Source: JAHEDH01 sp963753285 (GTDB lineage Bacteria > Actinomycetota > Acidimicrobiia > Spongiisociales > ZC4RG35). From it: DNA of 64,000 nt. Numbering within the stretch: position 1 is the stretch's first letter; every line of letters starts with the position of its first letter. A model generated the notes under the pieces. It saw only the letters and a program-made list of their open reading frames with translations, did no database searches and was not told the origin of the DNA. The DNA lies in the NCBI GenBank assembly GCA_963753285.1, contig CAVWBT010000016.1:1-64000 (forward strand). The letters run 5' to 3'. Below are positions 56,616 to 64,000 of this stretch, one piece after another. The translations under genes were made by a program, and so were the position numbers.

Positions 56616-56987
56616 TCAGCGATCCCGATCGCGTTCGCTTGGCTCTCGCTCGCGTTCCTCGCGACGCTGTCGCTCGGCCCTGTCGCGTTCCTCGCGACGC
56701 TCCCGGTCGGCCCTGTCGCGTTCCTCGCGACGCTCCCGGTCGGCCGTGTCGCGCTCCTCGCGGCGCTCCCGGTCAGCCGTCGCACGCTCGGCCCGCTCGC
56801 GCTCCGCAGGTTCTTCTGCCCGCTTCTGTTCCCCTTCGGCCTGGCGTTCGCCCTCGTACCGAGAATGCTCGATCAGGCGCTCCTTCTCATGCCGGGCGTG
56901 TTCGGCCTGGCGATCGTCTTCGTGTCGGGCGTGCTCGGCCTCCCGCTCCTCACGCTCCCGATCTCCACTCGACTGCTCACCTTCCAT
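56616..56987 (-). CDS. highly charged repeat protein ahead of AOR
   Basis: A 123-residue low-complexity protein built of Arg/Glu/Asp. Four in-frame 11-residue units of the type DRERREERDRA make up the C-terminal half and predict a long charged helix. ATG 56987 follows AGGA. Same strand as AOR, 92 bases before its start. It could be a scaffold; the antisense frame is also open, so coding is not certain. Confidence 0.5.
   Translation of the reverse strand: MEGEQSSGDREREEREAEHARHEDDRQAEHARHEKERLIEHSRYEGERQAEGEQKRAEEPAERERAERATADRERREERDTADRERREERDRADRERREERDRAERQRREEREREPSERDRDR
56643..56774 (-). repeat. 33-bp tandem repeats, about four units
   Basis: Two units (56676-56708 and 56709-56741) are identical, the next differs at a few positions, and the outer one is degenerate. 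The unit length is a multiple of three and stays in frame with the charged protein, so this is a coding repeat. Confidence 0.8.
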
Positions 56988-57348
56988 GATCTTGGTCCTG
57001 CCTCACGTCGGCGTCCGCCCTCGCTGAGCCAAGCTAGCGGCGATCTCAGGAAGGGCTGGGCGACATCGACCTCCTCACCATCGAGGCCTGCGGAGTCCGG
57101 CCGTTGAAGCAAGAATGCCGCGACGCCCACGCGAGGTCGGTGCGTCATCGAGCGAAGACAGGTGGACCTGCCGCCGGGGACCGTCGACGGTTCAGTCGTA
57201 GCAGCAGCCGAACGACCTCGAATCGCCGAGAGCGCCACACTCGACCTTCGGCACTTCTCCATCGTTCGCCCCACCCACACCGACGCAAGCGAACTCGTCT
57301 CTCGCGTTCTGCTCAACGCCGATCACCTGGGCGGGGGAGTCGAGGCGG
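56988..57348. other. 360-base gap within the AOR locus
   Basis: No family-recognisable gene. A plus-strand frame of 65 codons from GTG 57162 ends just past the MoeA-PBP stop but lacks a ribosome site. The promoter of the charged-repeat/AOR genes must lie here. Confidence 0.4.
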
Positions 57349-59280
57349 TCACTCCGTGAAGCCGAGATCTCCGAGCCGTCGCCGTGCAGCCGGATCGGCG
57401 AGCAGCCGCCGTAGGGCCGCAACCGCCGGGCGGTCCCAGCGGTCTTCTCGCACTGCCACGTCGTATCGCTCGTCCGCCACGAACCGGAACGCCAGCCCGG
57501 CTCTGGCGGCGATGGTGTCGAGCGTCATGCCCCAGTCGGCCCGGCCCTGCTCGACGGCGGCCGCCACCGCGTGGTGGGTCCTCGCCTGGTGGAGGTAGCC
57601 GTCGGGCTTCGCTCCCGCGAGCAGGCCGTCGATGAGGATGCGGGTGCCGCTTCCCGGATTGCGGTTGATCATCCGCCGGTTCTGGAGCATCTCCAGGAAG
57701 GCCTGCTCGTCGTCGACCAGGTCGACCAACGGGTCGTCTGGGCGGAAGGCGATTCCCTGACGACGTCCATATCCGCGGATCAGACGGACGCCGTCCGGTA
57801 GGAACGGTGTGTTGTATTCACCGGTTTCGGGGTCGAGGAGGTGGACACCCGCAACATCGCCCTCGCCGCGAGCCACCGCTGCCAGGCCGGCGGTGGAGCC
57901 CACCGGGATGGACTTCACCCGGAACCCCTCGGCCGCCAACAGACCGAGCATGTCGTCGAGACCGATGCAGTGGCTGCCGATTGACACCAGGTCGGCCGGC
58001 TGGAGGTCGGGGTCAATCAGACGCACCTCGAGTTCGGTGCCTTTCTCGAGGTACTCGTGGTTGGCGGGTATGCGGATGAACCCGTCGGCTCGGGCGAAGG
58101 CGGTGACGCTGCCCGAACCCGCCCCCAGTGGATAGGCGGCCAGACCGGCCTCGCTCGCCACCAGATCCACCAACGTGTACTCGGTGCGTCCCGGCACCGA
58201 GGCGATACGCAACGGCGCAATCGCCCGGACCGTGCGGACGTCATCGGTGTCCAGCCCGGCCAGTCGCCGAAGCAGCGGGGCGACGAACTCGTGGAACGTG
58301 AACACCGCCGAGGTCGGGAACCCGGGCAGCACTGCGATCGGCGTGGTGTCGATCATGGCAAGCAGGATCGGCTTGCCCGGCTTGAGCGCCACCCCGTGCA
58401 CCACGACGCCCGGCGAGTCCGGGAACCGTTCGGCCAGGCTGTGGACCATGGTGGCGTTGATGTCGCCCTCGCCCTTGGAGGTGCCGCCCGAGAGCAGCAC
58501 GATGTCGACCGCGTCCGGCCCGGACAGGAGGGGTGCGACGGTGGCGTCGAGCAGCCGCTCGTCGTCCGACACGATCCCGCACGCGACCGGCTCGCAGCCC
58601 AACTCGGCGACCGAGTCGAGCAACATCCGCTGGTTCGAGTCGTAGACCTGGCCGACGCCGAGCGGCTGGCCAGGGGGGACGATCTCGTCGCCGGTCGACA
58701 CGACGGCGACCCGGGGCCGGACCACCACCTCGACCCGGTCCACCCCCACCGAGGCCAAGACGGTCGTCTCGCGGGCGGTGAGTCGGGTGCCGCGACGCAT
58801 GACGACCTCGCCCCGGCCGATGTCCGATCCGGCGAAGGTGACGTTGCCGCCTGGGACTGCGGGCCTCGACACCCCGACGCCGTCCGGGTGGGGTTCGGTG
58901 TGCTCCACCATCACCACCGCGTCGGCACCTCGAGGAACGACACCTCCCGTGGCGATCGGCACCGCCGTGCCCGGCACCACCTCGAACCCGGAAGGTGGGG
59001 CGTGACCGGCGGCCAGCGCCAGCTCGGAGACGGCCAGCACCACCGGCTCGAGCTCCTCGGCCCCGAACGTGTCGGCGGCCCGAACGGCGAACCCGTCCAT
59101 GTTGGAACGATCGAAGGCCGGAACGTCGACGGCGGCGGTGACGTCGGAGGCCAGCACGCGGTGCAGGGCGACGTCGAGCATCACCTGCTCGCTACGTGGC
59201 TCCAGGTGGGCGCACGCCTCGTCGAACCTCCGGTGCGCCTCACCCTCGTCGAGCACGTCCAGGAACTGCCGCTGCTTCAC
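57349..59280 (-). CDS. MoeA-type molybdopterin enzyme fused to periplasmic-binding-like domain
   Basis: A 643-residue fusion. MoeA part (to ~415): DVPAFDRSNMDGFAVRAADT, VVPGTAVPIATGGVVPRGAD, VAVVSTGDEIVPPGQPLGVG and LLSGGTSKGEGDINATM, the metal-insertase signatures. The C-terminal ~215 residues (LVSIGSHCIGLDDMLGLLAA, PGSGTRILIDGLLAG) match PF12727-type PBP domains that may bind molybdate or tungstate. GTG 59280 overlaps the preceding stop (GTGA). Confidence 0.92.
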   Translation of the reverse strand: MKQRQFLDVLDEGEAHRRFDEACAHLEPRSEQVMLDVALHRVLASDVTAAVDVPAFDRSNMDGFAVRAADTFGAEELEPVVLAVSELALAAGHAPPSGFEVVPGTAVPIATGGVVPRGADAVVMVEHTEPHPDGVGVSRPAVPGGNVTFAGSDIGRGEVVMRRGTRLTARETTVLASVGVDRVEVVVRPRVAVVSTGDEIVPPGQPLGVGQVYDSNQRMLLDSVAELGCEPVACGIVSDDERLLDATVAPLLSGPDAVDIVLLSGGTSKGEGDINATMVHSLAERFPDSPGVVVHGVALKPGKPILLAMIDTTPIAVLPGFPTSAVFTFHEFVAPLLRRLAGLDTDDVRTVRAIAPLRIASVPGRTEYTLVDLVASEAGLAAYPLGAGSGSVTAFARADGFIRIPANHEYLEKGTELEVRLIDPDLQPADLVSIGSHCIGLDDMLGLLAAEGFRVKSIPVGSTAGLAAVARGEGDVAGVHLLDPETGEYNTPFLPDGVRLIRGYGRRQGIAFRPDDPLVDLVDDEQAFLEMLQNRRMINRNPGSGTRILIDGLLAGAKPDGYLHQARTHHAVAAAVEQGRADWGMTLDTIAARAGLAFRFVADERYDVAVREDRWDRPAVAALRRLLADPAARRRLGDLGFTE

Positions 59281-60779
59281 GTGACGGTTCCGGCGTCGTA
59301 CAGGTGGACTTCGACCTCGGTTCCCTCCGGGTACCCCTCGAGTCCTGACGGGATGATCGCGAAACCGGTCGCCCGGGTCACCGACGACAACACCGACGCA
59401 CCCGACACGGCCAGCGGCTCGACCATCCTGTCCCGCACCACCACCCGGGCGTAGTCGGTCCGTCCGATCTGCGAGACGATTCGGGTGCGGAGCGGCAGTC
59501 GAATCGTCCGGTACGGCCACGTCGGCGACAACCCGGCCAGGGTGCGGATCACCGGGCCGGCGAAGAAGTCGTAGGCCACGAGACACGAGACCGGGTTGCC
59601 GGGCAGCAAGAGCACCGGCTTGCCCCCGATCCGTCCCACCCCGCTGGGCGACGAGGGACGCATCGCAACCCCGTGCACCGTCAACTCGCCCAGTTCGGCC
59701 ACCAGCAGCGGAACCCGGTCCTCGGTTCCCACGGACGCCGCCCCCGCGGTGACGATCACATCGGCGCCCGACGCCGCCAGCGCATCCCGCATCCGGTCGG
59801 CGTCGTCGGGGAGGCGAACCACCTCTGGCAGGCCGCCGTCGCGTTCGATCAGTGCCGACAGCATCGGCGAGTTCGAGTCCACGATCTTCGACCCGGACGG
59901 TGTGCTCCCCGGCGCCAGCAGTTCGTCGCCCGAGACGATGACTCGTACCCGTGGACGACGGAGAACCCGTACCGGGTCGTGACCGATCGACGACAACAAC
60001 CCCACATCCTGGGGGAGCAGGCGCCGACCCGCAGTCAACACGGTGGTGCCCGGGTCGATGTCCTCTCCGACTCGGCCGACGTTCCGGCCTGGCGCCACCC
60101 CGGCGCGCACTACGAGTTTGCCATCGGCCTCGTCGGCGTCCTCGGCTCGCAGAACGGCATCGGCGTCGTCGGGGACGGGCGCCCCGGTCATGATGCGGAC
60201 AACGCTGCCCGCACCGACCGATCCCTGCAGGTCTGCGCCCGGCATCGACTGGCCGGAGACCTCCAACAGCACCGGGTCGTAGGTCGAGGCGCCGTAGGTG
60301 TCCTCCGCCCGAACGGCATACCCGTCCATCGTGGCACGTCGGAAGGGAGGCACCGCCACCCCGCTCACCACATCAGCCGCCAGCACCCGTCCGGCGCACT
60401 CGGTGACCGACACCGGCTCCGGCTCCAGTGGCTCGACACCGTCCAGGGCGGCAGTCAGTGCCTCTTCGACGGTGGAACGCTCGCGGAAGCCGCGCATCCG
60501 CACGTCGTCCGAGCCACCTGCGATCGCCACGATCACGTCGATTTCGTCGCCTGGGTGCACTGGAACGGTGTGCAGTTCGGCGGATTGCACCTCGGTCTCC
60601 CGAACGAACAGGTGCAGATGGCCGTGCAGTCGGCCGGCGTCGTCGAACAGGCGGATGCCGGTGTCGGGGTGTGCGGCGACGAGCGCATCCAGCACTTCCC
60701 GCACGGTGGAACCGTCGAGTTCGAGGACGTCGTGGCCCTCGGTGTACCGGCTGAGTGGCTCGGGGAGTCGAACCGTCAC
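59277..60779 (-). CDS. MoaD-MoeA fusion
   Basis: A ~500-residue fusion. Residues 1-89 form a ubiquitin-like MoaD/ThiS domain (VTVRLPEPLSRYTEGHDVLE ... DEIDVIVAIAGG) ending in Gly-Gly at 88-89. A full MoeA follows (VPPFRRATMDGYAVRAEDTY, IMTGAPVPDDADAVLRAED, VRVIVSGDELLAPGSTPSGS, VTAGAASVGTEDRVP). MoaD normally needs a free C-terminal GG for sulfur transfer, so cleavage after GG is expected or the domain has another role. GTG 60779 or 60782. Confidence 0.9.
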   Translation of the reverse strand: MTVRLPEPLSRYTEGHDVLELDGSTVREVLDALVAAHPDTGIRLFDDAGRLHGHLHLFVRETEVQSAELHTVPVHPGDEIDVIVAIAGGSDDVRMRGFRERSTVEEALTAALDGVEPLEPEPVSVTECAGRVLAADVVSGVAVPPFRRATMDGYAVRAEDTYGASTYDPVLLEVSGQSMPGADLQGSVGAGSVVRIMTGAPVPDDADAVLRAEDADEADGKLVVRAGVAPGRNVGRVGEDIDPGTTVLTAGRRLLPQDVGLLSSIGHDPVRVLRRPRVRVIVSGDELLAPGSTPSGSKIVDSNSPMLSALIERDGGLPEVVRLPDDADRMRDALAASGADVIVTAGAASVGTEDRVPLLVAELGELTVHGVAMRPSSPSGVGRIGGKPVLLLPGNPVSCLVAYDFFAGPVIRTLAGLSPTWPYRTIRLPLRTRIVSQIGRTDYARVVVRDRMVEPLAVSGASVLSSVTRATGFAIIPSGLEGYPEGTEVEVHLYDAGTVT

Positions 60780-61357
60780 CACGAGCGGCGCCACACCCGA
60801 CCGGTCGGGAATCGTGCAACGACGGCACGACCGGCGCGCCACAGACCCCAGCCGGCGAGTCCACCGGCGGCGCCGAATGCGACGTGGTTGACGAGCGCGC
60901 TCGACAACCCATACAGCTCGACGCGGCGTACCGTGCCGGAGAGCCAGACGTTGATCAGCACGAAGACGAACTTCGCCACATGGACGAGGACACCCGCCGT
61001 CGCAGCGCCGAAGAGGCGAGCGCCAGTCAGCCTCCGCAGACCGGGGAGGTCGAGCAGCGCCGCAACCGACCCATACAACGCCAGGTTGTAGCCGAGCGAG
61101 TGGCCGAGCCCCACAGGAACCGACCACAGCCCCATCGAGATGCCGGCGATCGCGGCCATACCGGTGCGGCGGTTGACGAGCCTTCCGAAGATCAATACCG
61201 CGATCCAGCCCACGCCTGCGTGGCCGGGGATGCCCAGGTGGAAGTCCAGATGCTTCTTGGCGAGCGCCCCCGCCAGCCCGATGACGACGGCCACCCCCAG
61301 GTCCCCGAGCAGGCGGCGCCTAGGGGTGGCTGCCCTTGTCGGGGCGTACGTCTGCAT
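60776..61357 (-). CDS. membrane protein of AOR locus, ECF S-component-like
   Basis: A 193-residue protein with about six hydrophobic segments: LGVAVVIGLAGALAKKHLDF, AGVGWIAVLIFGRLVNRRTG, GISMGLWSVPVGLGHSLGY, VHVAKFVFVLINVWLSGTV, and VNHVAFGAAGGLAGWGLWRA. The size and Gly/Ala pattern recall S components of ECF importers, so tungstate or a cofactor precursor is conceivable. No direct evidence. It overlaps both neighbours. Confidence 0.6.
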   Translation of the reverse strand: MQTYAPTRAATPRRRLLGDLGVAVVIGLAGALAKKHLDFHLGIPGHAGVGWIAVLIFGRLVNRRTGMAAIAGISMGLWSVPVGLGHSLGYNLALYGSVAALLDLPGLRRLTGARLFGAATAGVLVHVAKFVFVLINVWLSGTVRRVELYGLSSALVNHVAFGAAGGLAGWGLWRAGRAVVARFPTGRVWRRSW

Positions 61358-62054
61358 TGACCCAGGTTCCTTCCACGTGTCGAGCGAAGACGACCGGTCG
61401 ACCGTGAAGCAGCCGTGGCCGCAGCCAGTCGCCGACGTCGATGATAACTCCACCCTCGAGACTGCTTCCGGTGGCCTCGTCGACCACATCGGAGATCGAC
61501 GAACGGTCGACGAGGTCGGCCACGCTGATCGCACCGGACACGTCGCGGATCCCCGCCAACCCCACGAACCGCCCGTCGTTGCCGTCGGCTCGCAGCGCCG
61601 CCCCTCCCAGGGCGCCGATCACCCCGTCCTCGGTGCCACCCAGTCCCACCGGGTGGATCCCGGCATAGGTTGCGAGGCGGAACGCCTCGGATCGGGTGAC
61701 CAGGCCTCGCTGGGCGGACCGGGCGAAGGCCAGCACCTCCTCGGGCGGCGCGCCGGTCAACACCGCCACCCCCGGATCCGAGCCGGGGATCGACTCGCGT
61801 GTGACGGTGGCGGCCACCGCCTCCAGGAGCTCGGCAGGCGTCAGCTGAGTGGCGAAGGCGATCGCTGCCGAAGAGTTACGCGAGGTCTTGGGCACACCGG
61901 GGCCTTCGTAGAACTGGTGTCGGGTGACTCCGAGACTGTGGGCCACGTCGGTGAGTTCATCGACCAGGCGGCGAGCGAGCCCGCCCGTCCCGCCGATGCC
62001 AGGCATGTCGGTGTCGTCGATTCCGACGACGAACTCACGGGATGCGGATCTCAC
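61320..62054 (-). CDS. IDDTD-motif protein (TiaS-like nucleotide-binding domain)
   Basis: About 244 residues. VVGIDDTDMPGIGGTGGLAR at the start resembles the conserved IDDTD domain of TiaS (tRNA-Ile2 agmatinylcytidine synthase). The rest (AAIAFATQLTPAELLEAVAA, GLGGTEDGVIGALGGAALRA, GVIIDVGDWLRPRLLHGRP) is conserved-looking but unassigned. Encoded between pterin-maturation genes, it may act on a nucleotide form of the cofactor. GTG 62054 overlaps the lipoprotein gene. Confidence 0.6.
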   Translation of the reverse strand: MRSASREFVVGIDDTDMPGIGGTGGLARRLVDELTDVAHSLGVTRHQFYEGPGVPKTSRNSSAAIAFATQLTPAELLEAVAATVTRESIPGSDPGVAVLTGAPPEEVLAFARSAQRGLVTRSEAFRLATYAGIHPVGLGGTEDGVIGALGGAALRADGNDGRFVGLAGIRDVSGAISVADLVDRSSISDVVDEATGSSLEGGVIIDVGDWLRPRLLHGRPVVFARHVEGTWVNADVRPDKGSHP

Positions 62055-62487
62055 CGACGTCCCGCACCCAGAGGTCGCGCGCCAGATCATCTGCGGCCAG
62101 CTTGAGCGTCCCACGGTTGGTCACGTCGAGGATCCAATCCTCGTCGGTGTCCGCCGCGTCGATGTCCAGGCCGACCTCGAAGGAGCGTCCCTCACCCATG
62201 CCGATCACCTCGGCGGTCGCCCAGTCGTCTACCCCTGAGGCTGTGAGCACGTCGAGCAGGCGCGGACCGTTCTGGGTGTCGCCGTCGATGTCCATCTCGG
62301 TGAACGGGACGGCTTCCTCGAGGCCGTCGAGCGTCCAGTCGGCGGCCAGTGCATCATCCACGATCACCCGCAGGACGACATCGTCCGCAGGGGGATCGAG
62401 GCTCGGGGCGCCGTCGGCTGTGCCACCGCAGCCACCGATCAGTGCCACGGCCGCCACCAGTGCGACCCGACGCGCGATGCTCGACAT
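62035..62487 (-). CDS. lipoprotein at the head of the AOR locus
   Basis: A 150-residue lipoprotein: IARRVALVAAVALIGGCGGT with lipobox IGGC. The mature part (VVLRVIVDDALAADWTLDGL ... GDTQNGPRLLDVLTASGVDD) recalls the Oxidored_molyb fold of sulfite-oxidase-like proteins but is too short and lacks the pterin Cys. GGAGG precedes ATG 62487. A possible extracytoplasmic partner for the membrane protein. Confidence 0.68.
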   Translation of the reverse strand: MSSIARRVALVAAVALIGGCGGTADGAPSLDPPADDVVLRVIVDDALAADWTLDGLEEAVPFTEMDIDGDTQNGPRLLDVLTASGVDDWATAEVIGMGEGRSFEVGLDIDAADTDEDWILDVTNRGTLKLAADDLARDLWVRDVGEIRIP

Positions 62488-62589
62488 CGTCAACTCCTCC
62501 GAATTCGACAGACCGTGACGATACCGTGCGCGACGTTGGTCACTTCAGGGAGGTCCTCTGAAGGCGTCGCACCAGTCCCGCGAGGGAGG

Positions 62590-64000
62590 TCACAGGCGGG
62601 GTCGCCGCTCGGCCGAATCCAACCATGGAGCGGACTCTTCGAGGGCTGCAGCCACTCTGAACGGGCGCGCATCGTCGTAGGAACGAGCGACGATCTGGAT
62701 CCCGACGGGAAGGCCGTTGTCGGCGAGCCCGGCCGGGACCGCCAGCACCGGGAGCCGGCTCAGCATGTTGAACTGCGGCATGAGACTGCACTCGTAGTCG
62801 GAGTCGACTTCGATGCCGCGGACGTTCATCACCGTCCATGGGGGTTGTTCGGCCTCGATCTCGTGGGTGACGAACGTCGGGCAGATGAGTGCGTAGTGGG
62901 ATTCGAGGATCGGGCCGATGGTCTGATACATGCGGCCCGCCGTCTCGTACGCGTCGAAGAATCCTTCTGCGGTGGATCGCTTCGAACGTTCCGCGTAGAA
63001 CGCCGTGTAGTCGCAGACCAGGTCGGGATGGGCCTCGGCGGCGCGGACGAGGTAGTGGCCGAACAGGTGGTCGAGGTAGGTCCGGGAGGCGTCGACCGTT
63101 TCCGGTCCCCAGCCGAGATCGACTTCTTCGATCACCGCCCCGCGCCGGCGCAAGTGATCGAGCGCCCGCATGGTTCCGGCTTCGACCTCGGGTGCGACCA
63201 CACGGTTCCCCACGTCGAAGGTGTACGCAATGCGGAGCCGATCGACGTCGGGATAGGAGAGTGGCAGGGTCACCGCTTCTCGGAGGGATGCGATGTCTGC
63301 GGGATGGACGCCCGACATGTGGTTTTGGAGCAGTGCGGTGTCCGCCACCGTCCGGGCCATCGGGCCGACGTGGTTGTACGAGTCGAGGCCAAACGGTGGA
63401 AGGTCCGGGTTGCGGCCATACGGCGGCTTGAATCCGACGACACCACAGGCTGCGGCCGGACCCCTGATCGACCCGCCGATGTCGGAGCCGGTCGCCAGTG
63501 TCGTGGTCCCTGCCGCCAGGGCGGCGGCCGACCCTCCCGACGAACCCGAAGCGGTGAAACGCGGGTTCCACGGTGTCACGGTGGTGCCGTGCAGGCGGGA
63601 GGTCGTCGTCCAGGCCGAGCAGAACTCCGGCGTCGCCGTGCGCGCATGGAAGATCGCTCCGGCGTCTCGGAGGCGCTGAGCGATCGGGTGGGTGATCGAG
63701 GCGATGCGATCTGCGTGGATCAGCGAGCCTTCGGTGTTCCGCTGGCCCTCCACCGGCATCTCGTCCTTGATGGCGACTGTGACGCCTTCCAGTGACCGGG
63801 CGGCCGATGGATCCGATCGATAGATGCGCTCTGCCTCTCGGGCCTGTCGGAGGGCGTCTTCGAAGTATGTGTCGGTGAACGCGTTGACGATCGATTCGAT
63901 CTCGGTGGCTCGTTCGATCTGTGCTTCGAGGACTTCGACGGGGGAGAGAGAACCCTCCCGGAAGCGTTCGAGTTGGGTCGTCGCAGGGAGATAGCAGAGT
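62590..64000 (-). CDS. amidase signature family enzyme (N-terminus beyond window)
   Basis: The frame is open to the right edge. The catalytic triad is visible: Lys in GVTVAIKDEMP, Ser-cisSer in ASGSSGGSAAALAAG, nucleophile Ser in TGSDIGGSIRGPAAACG. The C-terminal half (FNMLSRLPVLAVPAGLADNG, LPVGIQIVARSYDD) is typical. At least 469 residues are present; the family is about 480-500. Substrate (amide, carbamate) unknown; GatA is less likely because no gat genes adjoin. Confidence 0.92.
   Translation of the reverse strand, partial: LCYLPATTQLERFREGSLSPVEVLEAQIERATEIESIVNAFTDTYFEDALRQAREAERIYRSDPSAARSLEGVTVAIKDEMPVEGQRNTEGSLIHADRIASITHPIAQRLRDAGAIFHARTATPEFCSAWTTTSRLHGTTVTPWNPRFTASGSSGGSAAALAAGTTTLATGSDIGGSIRGPAAACGVVGFKPPYGRNPDLPPFGLDSYNHVGPMARTVADTALLQNHMSGVHPADIASLREAVTLPLSYPDVDRLRIAYTFDVGNRVVAPEVEAGTMRALDHLRRRGAVIEEVDLGWGPETVDASRTYLDHLFGHYLVRAAEAHPDLVCDYTAFYAERSKRSTAEGFFDAYETAGRMYQTIGPILESHYALICPTFVTHEIEAEQPPWTVMNVRGIEVDSDYECSLMPQFNMLSRLPVLAVPAGLADNGLPVGIQIVARSYDDARPFRVAAALEESAPWLDSAERRPRL

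Noticed and set aside
56643..56774. 33-bp repeats as a CRISPR array
   Set aside because: Units are contiguous without unique spacers and stay in frame with a charged protein; no cas genes nearby.
58057..59454. 465-codon plus-strand frame in the AOR locus
   Set aside because: Antisense to the MoeA fusions with no recognisable domain.

Overview
The window is GC-rich and uses many GTG starts, tightly overlapping ATGA/GTGA gene junctions, AGGAGG-type ribosome sites and some apparently leaderless genes. With a suf locus next to a MarR regulator, BMP-type nucleoside ABC transport, a DUF2652 protein, a tungsten aldehyde:ferredoxin oxidoreductase and an ArsR-ArsC fusion, it looks like chromosomal DNA of an actinomycete, probably a free-living Acidimicrobiia-like lineage. 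The lineage is an inference from gene style, not from a marker gene.

Layout. 0-2.1 kb: sufB (Fe-S assembly) and a 42-aa protein, divergent from a MarR regulator across a palindromic operator. 2.3-7.3 kb: a glycan cluster (GT4, (alpha/alpha)6-type partner, GH130 phosphorylase; convergent second GT4 with a tiny upstream gene). 7.4-33.1 kb: an accessory, mosaic stretch. It holds an ankyrin gene joined to a LuxR-regulator fragment, a methyltransferase/hydrolase pair, beta-lactamase-fold hydrolases, an OmpR/hybrid-kinase pair, CPBP protease, a nucleotidyltransferase, small enzymes (VOC, GNAT, AHSA1, DUF1801, YdeI-like), a NarL-type two-component system, and three toxin loci (PIN, MNT-HEPN, Doc). 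Four relics of a tRNA-Val(CAC) 3' half, three of them inside a related ~112-bp repeat, are scattered here, and three of the four sit just upstream of a toxin locus. 33.2-49.4 kb: tandem CNNM/CorC proteins, an NmrA-like gene, a MazEF-type pair, a complete BMP ABC importer operon, a DUF2652-SRPBCC protein, SDR, aquaporin, lipoprotein. 49.6-54.2 kb: a compact arsenic operon with two ArsR-type regulators, two ArsC domains, Acr3, ArsP-type permease, a MIP channel and a 31-aa ORF coupled on both sides. 54.7-62.5 kb: an AOR locus with its own molybdo/tungsto-pterin maturation fusions (MoaD-MoeA and MoeA-PBP), an IDDTD-motif protein, a membrane protein and a lipoprotein. An amidase runs off the right edge.

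A global feature matters for using this annotation: about 17 genes between 1 and 33 kb are split by single-base frameshifts, while every gene from 33.2 kb to the right end is intact. I joined the split frames where both halves clearly belong to one family. Whether this is sequencing error or real decay cannot be decided from the sequence alone.
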